From an uncultured Thermoleophilia bacterium (lineage in GTDB: Bacteria; Actinomycetota; Thermoleophilia; Gaiellales; F1-60-MAGs149), in contig CADCWC010000222.1 in assembly GCA_902806305.1 (NCBI GenBank), positions 394-6,642 on the forward strand: DNA of 6,249 nt, in the 5' to 3' direction. Position numbers and translations under genes: made by a program. This document shows positions 1 to 4,779 of the stretch, piece after piece; position 1 is the stretch's first letter; every line of letters starts with the position of its first letter. The notes under the pieces are model-generated. The model saw nothing but the letters and a program-made list of their open reading frames with translations, ran no database searches and was not told the DNA's origin.

Positions 1-1379
1 TAGCGCTTCAGGAGCTCGGCGGAGTCGAAGCCCTCGCCGATCGCGGTCTCGACGTCCTTGACGTCGACGTCCTCGCAGATGCAGACGTAGCCGCCCGTCC
101 CGCAGGCGCGCGCGGGCTCGTTGGGCGGCAGGACGAACGGCTCGAGGCCCGTGGCGGCGCGGCGACCCGCGTCACGGCCGCTCGCGACCGCCTCGGCGAT
201 CGTCGACCCTTCGCCGGCCGCGTCGCCCGCGACCGTGCAGGGCAGGTCGTACGCGAGGCGCACGAGGTGCGCGTTCGGCTGGATCTCCGAGCCGACGGCC
301 AGCACGTCGCACGGAATCGTCTCGCCCTCGGCCACGACGCCCGTCACGCGCCTCCGGCCCTCGGCCCGCTCGACCGTGCCACGGATCAGGCGCGCCCCGA
401 CGTCACCGACGTCCAGGCCGTGGGGGACCACGACGGCGGCGATCTCCACGCCGGCGCGGCGGAGGGTGTCGACGGCGCCGAGCGCCTCGGCGTGCTCCGC
501 CCACACCACGGCCCGGTCGCCCACCCGCAGCCCGTGCACGCCCGCGAGGCGTGCGGCGCCCCGCGAGAGCAGCACGCCGGGGAGGTCGTTGCCGGGGAAC
601 ACCCGGTGCGTCTCCGAGCCGCCGGACGCGATGACGATCGACGTCGGGTGGATCATGGTCGTGTCGCGGGCTCCGACCGAGACCACGAGCGGGCCCTCGT
701 AGAGACCCACCGCGGGCGTGTCCCACAGGACCTCGATCCCGCCCTGCTCGGCCACGAGCGCCGCCAGCCGGTCGATCTCCGCCCGCGTCTCGCCGGGCGG
801 GACGCGGTAGCCGGGCGTGTGCTCGTCGATCAGGAGGACGTCCCGCCCCGCCTCGGCGGCGGCCAGGGCCGCCGAGAGGCCGGCCACGCCCGCGCCGATG
901 ACCAGCACCTCCGGATGCCGGTGGACGCGCCCGAGCTCGGGGTTCGGGCGGTCATGCGGGTCGGCTGCGCCGATGCCCGCGACGCGGCGGATCATCTTCT
1001 CGGCGATCGGCCAGGCGAACTTCGGCTTGGCGAGCGTCTTGTAGTAGAAGCCGACCGGCAGCAGCCGGTGCATGTAGTCGACCACCTGGAGCGCGTCGCG
1101 CTCGGCCGACGGCCAGGCGTTCTGGCGCGTCACCGTGGACCCCGGCCGCGCGGCGCACTCGCACGCGCGCACGTCGGTCTCGCCGTCCACCGTCACGAGG
1201 CAGTTCGGGCAGTCCCCCGCCACGCAGTAGAGGCCGCGCGGACGGTGGTACTTGAACGAGCGCGAGAAGACGCGCACGCCGTGCCGGTAGAGCGCCGAGG
1301 CGACGGTGTCGCCGTCCTGCACCCGCACGTCGGACCCCTCGAAGGAGAGGCTCGGGCCTCCGTTCATCCGCCCCTCCAT
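1..1379 (-). CDS. soxA: Sarcosine oxidase alpha subunit-like FAD/[2Fe-2S] oxidoreductase, 3' end missing
   Basis: The frame reads leftward without a stop for 459 codons and leaves the window, so only the N-terminal part is present. Seen: a ferredoxin-like N-terminal domain with Cys52-x4-Cys57-x2-Cys60-x12-Cys73, preceded by FKYHRPRG, typical of the (2Fe-2S)-binding module of sarcosine oxidase alpha-like and related dehydrogenases. A Rossmann FAD motif GAGVAG follows at residues 162-167, then a pyridine-nucleotide-disulfide-oxidoreductase-like domain. Near the edge is VCICEDV (Cys433, Cys435), which resembles the start of a BFD-like Fe-S site, followed by EGFDSAELLKR, which in alpha subunits leads toward a C-terminal folate-binding GcvT domain. 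In the known heterotetramer the alpha subunit binds NAD and folate and works with the beta subunit on sarcosine. ATG 1379 overlaps the soxD stop by 1 bp; GTG 1382 and ATG 1367 are in-frame alternatives. It could instead belong to a related opine or proline-type dehydrogenase, but soxD next to it favours sarcosine oxidase. Confidence 0.85.
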   Translation of the reverse strand, partial: MEGRMNGGPSLSFEGSDVRVQDGDTVASALYRHGVRVFSRSFKYHRPRGLYCVAGDCPNCLVTVDGETDVRACECAARPGSTVTRQNAWPSAERDALQVVDYMHRLLPVGFYYKTLAKPKFAWPIAEKMIRRVAGIGAADPHDRPNPELGRVHRHPEVLVIGAGVAGLSAALAAAEAGRDVLLIDEHTPGYRVPPGETRAEIDRLAALVAEQGGIEVLWDTPAVGLYEGPLVVSVGARDTTMIHPTSIVIASGGSETHRVFPGNDLPGVLLSRGAARLAGVHGLRVGDRAVVWAEHAEALGAVDTLRRAGVEIAAVVVPHGLDVGDVGARLIRGTVERAEGRRRVTGVVAEGETIPCDVLAVGSEIQPNAHLVRLAYDLPCTVAGDAAGEGSTIAEAVASGRDAGRRAATGLEPFVLPPNEPARACGTGGYVCICEDVDVKDVETAIGEGFDSAELLKR

Positions 1380-1690
1380 CACGTGGGCGGCCGCAGCTCG
1401 CCCGCGGACGTGGTCGTCTCGTCGCCCGTCCGGTCGTCCGTCGCGCCCGGCTCGACGAGGATGGCGTTGTCGCGCGTGTCGCGTGTCAGCGTCAGGTACC
1501 GCCGGCAGCCCGCCGTGTGGAACCAGCGCTCGCGTTGCGGCCCGGCGACGTTGCGGCGCAGCCAGAGGCGCTCGATCTCCTCGCGCTCGGTCAGGGCCGG
1601 GTCGGCGGCGGGACGGACCTCACCGCCGTAGCCGAACTCGGACGCAGGGCGGGGACCGCAGTTGGGGCAGCGTATGTGGAAGTGGCTCAC
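1379..1690 (-). CDS. soxD: Sarcosine oxidase delta subunit
   Basis: The gene encodes 103 residues, close to the usual ~95-100 for this family. SoxD is the small zinc-binding subunit of heterotetrameric sarcosine oxidase, a cytoplasmic enzyme that oxidises sarcosine to glycine and passes the methyl carbon to tetrahydrofolate. The zinc ligands are visible: Cys8 and Cys11 in RCPNCG, and His58 and Cys62 in WFHTAGCRRYL. The same C-x2-C and H-x3-C arrangement is known from the structurally characterised delta subunit. The last ~24 residues are rich in Thr, Asp and Glu and look like a variable tail. I chose GTG 1690 because it places the typical S-H-F-x-I-x-C-P start correctly; the longer upstream frame runs antisense through the methyltransferase gene. 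There is no Shine-Dalgarno sequence before it, and a -10-like hexamer ends 7 bases upstream, so the message may be leaderless. The stop overlaps the soxA start, which suggests translational coupling. Confidence 0.93.
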   Translation of the reverse strand: MSHFHIRCPNCGPRPASEFGYGGEVRPAADPALTEREEIERLWLRRNVAGPQRERWFHTAGCRRYLTLTRDTRDNAILVEPGATDDRTGDETTTSAGELRPPT

Positions 1691-1697
1691 CCGCGAG

Positions 1698-1726
1698 AGG
1701 CTACACAGCCCGAGACGCCGCCGAAA
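1698..1726 (-). promoter_or_regulatory. Candidate promoter for the soxD-soxA operon
   Basis: Read on the minus strand, TAGCCT (1703-1698) fits the actinobacterial TAnnnT -10 pattern and ends exactly 7 bases before the GTG start of soxD. Transcription would therefore begin at or next to the start codon, giving a leaderless mRNA, which agrees with the lack of a ribosome binding site. The -35 is weak: TTTCGG (1726-1721) at 17-bp spacing. The 19-bp palindrome lies immediately upstream. Only the -10 and its distance to the start are persuasive. Confidence 0.4.
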
Positions 1727-1744
1727 GTGTGCAAGGTGCACACT
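1726..1744. promoter_or_regulatory. Perfect 19-bp palindrome, likely operator in the divergent spacer
   Basis: AGTGTGCA-AGG-TGCACACT has two perfect 8-bp arms around a 3-bp centre. The symmetry extends with one mismatch pair to 1723-1747. It lies between soxD (minus) and the methyltransferase (plus). Its centre is about 45 bp upstream of the predicted soxD transcription start, next to the weak -35, and about 60 bp upstream of the methyltransferase start. A site of this length and symmetry suits a dimeric winged-helix or helix-turn-helix regulator. The GntR protein encoded at 2813-3529 is the obvious local candidate, but the palindrome at that gene's own promoter has a different sequence, so an unlinked regulator is equally possible. 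Confidence 0.6.
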
Positions 1745-1795
1745 CTCCGAGGGGTCGTGCTGTGAACCGCCGCATCCGGCCGGCATGCTGGGCGT

Positions 1796-2569
1796 GTGAC
1801 GGACCCCGTGACCGCCTTCTACGACGACCTGGCCGACGAGTACGACCTGATCCTCGAGGACTGGGACGCGGCCGTGCGGCGGCAGGCGCCGCAGCTCGCC
1901 GCCCTGCTCGCGTCGATGGGCCTCCGGCCTCCGGCCACGGTGCTCGACTGCACGTGCGGGATCGGCACGCAGGCGATCGGCCTCGCCATGGAGGGGTTCG
2001 CGGTGCAGGGAACCGACCTCAGCCCTGGCGCCGTGGCGCGAGCCCGCCGGGAGGCGACGCGCTACGGCGTCGACGTGCCGTTCGCCGTGGCCGACGTCCG
2101 GGCGCTCGCCGAGGTCGTCCCAGGCCCCTTCGACGCGGTGCTCTCCTTCGACAACGCGCTCGCGCACCTGCTCGACGACGGCGACCTCCGCCGTGCCGTG
2201 GCGGCGATGGTCGAGGCGACGCGTCCGGGTGGCGTGGTGGCCGCGAGCACCCGCGACTACGACGTGCTGGCCGGCGAGCGCCCGACGGCGACGCCCGTCC
2301 GCCGCCATCTCGGCGAGGGTGCCGAGCGCGCCAGCTTCCAGCTCTGGGACTGGGCCGACGACGGCGCGAGCTACCGGATGGAGCAGGTCGTCCTGCGCGG
2401 CGCCGACGGGTCGTGGGAGGGGTCAGGGACGGTCACGACCCTCCGCGCCCTGCGGCGGGCCGAGCTCGAAGCCGCGTTCGCGTCGGCCGGGCTCGTGGAC
2501 CTCCGCCGGCACGAGCCGGCCGAGATCGGCTTCCACCAGCCGGTCCTCGTCGGGCGCCGTCCCGACTGA
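1796..2569 (+). CDS. Class I SAM-dependent methyltransferase, glycine/sarcosine N-methyltransferase-like
   Basis: The gene encodes 257 residues. Seen: N-terminal FYDDLADEYDLILEDWD (residues 8-24), the SAM-binding motif I VLDCTCGIGTQAIGLA (49-64), the acidic end of strand 2 in GTDLS (Asp74), a VADVR motif (98-102), and FDAVLSFDNALAHL (112-125) at the motif IV position. The combination of D-W-D near the N-terminus, C-G-I-G-T-Q and D-N-A-L-x-H-L is one I associate with small-molecule methyltransferases often named glycine/sarcosine N-methyltransferase. Substrate assignment is by resemblance only. If correct, it would make or further methylate sarcosine beside genes that oxidise it. GTG 1796 is the only start codon available after the in-frame TGA at 1763; no clear Shine-Dalgarno is present, and a tiny frame ATG-CTG-GGC-GTG-TGA (1785-1799) overlaps it. 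It is divergent from soxD with a 105-bp spacer. Methyltransferase fold is near certain; substrate is open. Confidence 0.85.
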   Translation: MTDPVTAFYDDLADEYDLILEDWDAAVRRQAPQLAALLASMGLRPPATVLDCTCGIGTQAIGLAMEGFAVQGTDLSPGAVARARREATRYGVDVPFAVADVRALAEVVPGPFDAVLSFDNALAHLLDDGDLRRAVAAMVEATRPGGVVAASTRDYDVLAGERPTATPVRRHLGEGAERASFQLWDWADDGASYRMEQVVLRGADGSWEGSGTVTTLRALRRAELEAAFASAGLVDLRRHEPAEIGFHQPVLVGRRPD

Positions 2570-2582
2570 CGCCGCCACGCAC

Positions 2583-2613
2583 GGCCGGCCCTCGGCCTGC
2601 GCCCCCGTAGGGG
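2583..2613 (+). terminator. Weak hairpin pair downstream of the methyltransferase gene
   Basis: Two short dyads follow the stop codon: GGCCG (2583-2587) pairing with CGGCC (2593-2597), and CCCC-GTA-GGGG (2603-2613). Neither has a U-tract, and both stems are short. In a genome this GC-rich such dyads occur by chance, so this is only a possible transcription end. Confidence 0.2.
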
Positions 2614-2623
2614 ACAGCGCCGC

Positions 2624-2756
2624 CCGTGCGATTGGACGAGGCGGCCCCGTGCAATTGGACGGAGCGGCCCGTGCAATTGGACGGAACCGTCCGTGCAATG
2701 GACGGAACCGTCCGTGCAATCGGATGGCGCAGCTCCGTGCAGCTGGACGGAACCGT
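2624..2756. repeat. Six-copy ~22-bp tandem repeat made of two alternating palindromes
   Basis: Units start at 2624, 2647, 2669, 2691, 2712 and 2735, with lengths of 23, 22, 22, 21, 23 and 22 bp, all opening with CCGTGC. Two dyads alternate. The first is CCGTgCAATTGgACGG, with one mismatch pair. The second is GGACGG-AA-CCGTCC, perfect at 2679-2692 and 2700-2713 and nearly so at 2745-2758. The outer copies are more diverged than the middle ones. In the last unit the CAATTG core has become CAGCTG, changing both halves together so the palindrome is kept. The array fills the spacer between the methyltransferase and GntR genes and ends ~20 bp before the GntR -35. Its function is unknown: an array of protein-binding sites, an intergenic repeat family, or structured RNA are all possible. 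Frames crossing it read as repeated short peptides and are not genes. Confidence 0.85.
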
Positions 2757-2776
2757 CGCGCCGCTCACCCTCCGAC

Positions 2777-2805
2777 TGGACATCTGACTGAAACTTCAGT
2801 ATGGT
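2777..2805 (+). promoter_or_regulatory. Promoter of the GntR-GcvT-oxidase operon
   Basis: TGGACA (2777-2782) as -35 and TATGGT (2800-2805) as -10 are separated by exactly 17 bp. The predicted transcription start is at about 2812, next to ATG 2813, so the message would be leaderless or nearly so. The stretch is noticeably more AT-rich than its surroundings. This placement argues that ATG 2801, which overlaps the -10, is not the true start. Confidence 0.6.
2787..2800. promoter_or_regulatory. 14-bp palindromic operator between -35 and -10
   Basis: ACTGAA-AC-TTCAGT is a perfect dyad with 6-bp arms, lying inside the spacer of the predicted promoter. A bound dimer would block RNA polymerase. The adjacent downstream gene is a GntR/FCD regulator, and members of this family commonly repress their own promoters through short palindromes, so autoregulation is the simplest reading. 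I see no second copy of this sequence in the window. Confidence 0.6.
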
Positions 2806-2812
2806 GACCAGC

Positions 2813-3529
2813 ATGGCCTCGGACGCCCGCACCTCCTTCTCCGTTCCGACCTCGATGCTGGCCGCCTCGGCTCGCCGGGGCAGCCAGGAGACCTCCAAGG
2901 CCGGGGACGCGTACCGCCGGCTCAAGGCGATGATCGTCTCGCTCGAGCTGCAGCCGGCGTCGCTCCTCGACGAGGCCGACCTGGCGGCCCGGCTCGGCGT
3001 CGGCCTGACGCCCGTCCGGCACGCGCTGCGCCGCCTGGCGTGGGAGAACCTGGTCGTCATCCTGCCCCGCCGCGGGAAGATCGTGGCCGACCTGAACGCC
3101 GCGGACCTGGCGAAGATCTTCGAGCTGCGGGTCGAGCTCGAGGGCCTCGCGGCCGGTCTCGCGGCACGGCGGGCGGGCGTCGCCGAGCTGACCGCGCTCG
3201 ACGAGCTGATGCGGCGCACCGAGACGGCCCTCGACGACGCGCCCCACGACCACCGCCTGCTGATCTCCCTCGACCACGAGCTGCACGAGCTCCTGGCCCG
3301 CGCGGCCCACAACGAGATGCTGGCCGGGACGCTCGACTGGCTCTTCAGCCATGTCCTGCGCCTCTGGAACGTCTCGCTGCACCGCGTGCCGGGGCTCGAG
3401 AACGCCGTCCGCGACCACCTCGGCATCGCCGAGGCCGTGCGGGAGGGCGACGCCGACACCGCGCGGCGACGGATGGAGGCCCACGTCCAGGGCTTCCAGG
3501 ACGCCTTCAGTCGCATCCGCCCACTCTGA
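2813..3529 (+). CDS. GntR-family transcriptional regulator, FCD (FadR-type) subfamily
   Basis: From ATG 2813 the protein has 238 residues, usual for the subfamily. The winged helix-turn-helix domain is at about residues 33-94, with the characteristic L-T-P-V-R-x-A-L-R-R-L recognition helix (Thr66-Arg69 region) and the wing PRRGKIVADL. The all-helical FCD ligand-binding domain follows (about 105-230). Its metal-site residues are intact: Asp154-x3-His158 in the S-L-D-H-E-L-H helix, His202 in RDHLGIAEAVREGD and His224 in MEAHV. FCD proteins typically sense carboxylic or amino acids, so a substrate or product of sarcosine-type oxidation is a likely effector (inference). The start at 2813 is preferred because the -10 hexamer covers the in-frame ATG at 2801; GGTGA (2803-2807) also lies 5 bases before 2813. 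About 32 N-terminal residues before the DNA-binding domain are polar and variable. It is first in an operon, 20 bp before the GcvT gene. Confidence 0.94.
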   Translation: MASDARTSFSVPTSMLAASARRGSQETSKAGDAYRRLKAMIVSLELQPASLLDEADLAARLGVGLTPVRHALRRLAWENLVVILPRRGKIVADLNAADLAKIFELRVELEGLAAGLAARRAGVAELTALDELMRRTETALDDAPHDHRLLISLDHELHELLARAAHNEMLAGTLDWLFSHVLRLWNVSLHRVPGLENAVRDHLGIAEAVREGDADTARRRMEAHVQGFQDAFSRIRPL

Positions 3530-3537
3530 CCCCCGAC

Positions 3538-3542
3538 GAGGA
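3538..3542 (+). promoter_or_regulatory. Ribosome binding site fixing the GcvT-family start
   Basis: GAGGA sits 7 bases before ATG 3550. This start follows the GntR stop by 20 bp and gives a normal family N-terminus. The same frame stays open upstream to an ATG at 3040, but that part only reads through the GntR gene out of frame as an Arg/Pro/Gly-rich stretch. Confidence 0.7.
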
Positions 3543-3549
3543 CCTCCCG

Positions 3550-4779
3550 ATGGCCGAGCGACGACTCCCCCTCCACGACTACCACCTCCGGCACGCCGGA
3601 CAGCTCGTGCGCGGCGGCGGCGACTTCCTGTTCCCGCTGTCCTACACCTCGCCCGCCGACGAGCACGTCAACACGCGGACCAACGTGGGCGTGCAGGACC
3701 TCTCCTCGATGGGCGAGGTCGACGTCAAGGGGCCGGGCGCGGAGCGGCTGCTGAACGACCTCGTGGTCGCCGAGCTGCGCGACCTCGAGATCGGGCAGGT
3801 GCGCTACACGGCCATGTGCCACGAGGGCGGCGGGATCGTCGACGACCTCACGGTCTACCGCTTCGCCGACGAGCACTTCATGGTCGTCACGAGCTCCGGC
3901 CCGCGGAAGGACGCCGTCCGCTGGATCGTCGAGCACGCGGAGGGGCGGAGCGCCTTCGCCACGGACATCACGGCCGCCGTGGCACTGCTGGCCGTCCAGG
4001 GGCCGCGTTCCCGGGACCTGCTCCGCCGGCTCGTCGAGGGCGTCGACTTCGACACGCTGCGCTTCTTCCGCTTCGCCTCGGGGACGCTCTCGGGCGTCGA
4101 GCTCATCGTCTCGCGCACCGGCTACACCGGGGAGCTCGGCTACGAGCTGTACGTGCCCGCCGACGAGGCCGGGACGGTCTGGGACGTGCTGCTCGCCCAG
4201 GGCCGCGAGCTCGGCCTCCAGCCCTACGGCGCCGCCGCGATGCAGAGCCTCCGGATCGAGAAGGCACTCCCGCTCTACGGCAAGGACATCACGCCGGACG
4301 TGACGCCGTTCCATCTCGGCCTCGACCGCTTCATCCGCTTCGACAAGCGGCAGTTCATCGGCCGCGAGGCGCTGCTGCGCATCCAGGACACCGGGCTCGA
4401 CGAGCGCTGGGTCGGGCTCGTGCTCGAGGGCTCGACGCCCGCGGCGGCCGACGACCCGGTCCACGCGGTCGGCGACGTGGCCGCCTTCCGGGCGCAGCGC
4501 TTCAGCGGCCCGGAGGCCGGCGAGCCGGTCGAGCCCTACGAGCCGGGCGAGCGCGTCGGCACGATCACCGCCTCGGCGCACGGGTACACCGTCGGCAAGC
4601 TGCTCGCGCTGGCCTACATCTCGGTCACGCACGCGTGGCCGGGCCGGCGCCTGCTCGTGATGATCGGCGGTCGGCCGGTGCCCGCGGTGGTCACGCCGAC
4701 GCCGTTCTTCGACCCGGAGGGCGCTCGCATCCGGGCCAAGGCCTCCGACGGGCCGCTGCGCGCCGAGGGCGTCCGATGA
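3550..4779 (+). CDS. GcvT-family THF-dependent (amino)methyltransferase, stand-alone
   Basis: The gene encodes 409 residues. Family members move a one-carbon unit from an amine or other methyl donor to tetrahydrofolate in the cytoplasm. Seen: the N-terminal folate-binding barrel with the GGGIVDDLTVYR motif, whose Asp98 (of Asp98-Asp99) matches the conserved catalytic/folate-site aspartate; the SRTGYTGELGYEL motif (188-200); FIGREALL in the linker; and a C-terminal barrel ending in TPTPFFDPEGARIRA, closer to the ending of dimethylglycine/sarcosine dehydrogenase GcvT domains than to glycine-cleavage T-protein. No gcvH or gcvP is nearby. The following gene, overlapping by 4 bp, is a sarcosine oxidase-type flavoenzyme. 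The pair therefore looks like a split version of the oxidase-GcvT fusion found in dimethylglycine oxidase, with this protein capturing the formaldehyde-level product as methylene-THF (inference). Alternatives are a demethylase acting directly on an O-, N- or S-methyl substrate, as in DmdA- or LigM-type relatives. Confidence 0.9.
   Translation: MAERRLPLHDYHLRHAGQLVRGGGDFLFPLSYTSPADEHVNTRTNVGVQDLSSMGEVDVKGPGAERLLNDLVVAELRDLEIGQVRYTAMCHEGGGIVDDLTVYRFADEHFMVVTSSGPRKDAVRWIVEHAEGRSAFATDITAAVALLAVQGPRSRDLLRRLVEGVDFDTLRFFRFASGTLSGVELIVSRTGYTGELGYELYVPADEAGTVWDVLLAQGRELGLQPYGAAAMQSLRIEKALPLYGKDITPDVTPFHLGLDRFIRFDKRQFIGREALLRIQDTGLDERWVGLVLEGSTPAAADDPVHAVGDVAAFRAQRFSGPEAGEPVEPYEPGERVGTITASAHGYTVGKLLALAYISVTHAWPGRRLLVMIGGRPVPAVVTPTPFFDPEGARIRAKASDGPLRAEGVR

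Noticed and set aside
267..1631. Long plus-strand frame of 454 codons opposite soxD and soxA
   Set aside because: It is Arg/Gly/Asp/His-rich with no recognisable domain, and it lies antisense to two genes with clear family motifs. GC-rich coding DNA leaves the opposite strand open.
2624..2756. CRISPR array
   Set aside because: Units are contiguous ~22-bp tandem copies without unique spacers, and no cas genes are present.
2423..2783. Small minus-strand proteins with repeated HGRFRP or CTGRSVQLHG-like peptides
   Set aside because: The repeated peptides are direct translations of the tandem DNA repeat, appear in more than one frame, and lack ribosome binding sites.
3040..3549. N-terminal extension of the GcvT-family protein to an upstream ATG
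   Set aside because: The extra residues are an out-of-frame reading of the GntR gene; ATG 3550 has a good ribosome binding site and a family-typical beginning.
2371..4632. Minus-strand frame of 753 codons across the methyltransferase end, the repeat array, GntR and GcvT genes
   Set aside because: Low-complexity translation with no domain, antisense to strongly supported genes, and it includes repeated peptides from the tandem array.
3550..4779. Assignment as glycine-cleavage T-protein (gcvT)
   Set aside because: No gcvH or gcvP is nearby, the C-terminal ending resembles dimethylglycine/sarcosine dehydrogenase GcvT domains, and the gene is translationally coupled to a sarcosine-type oxidase.
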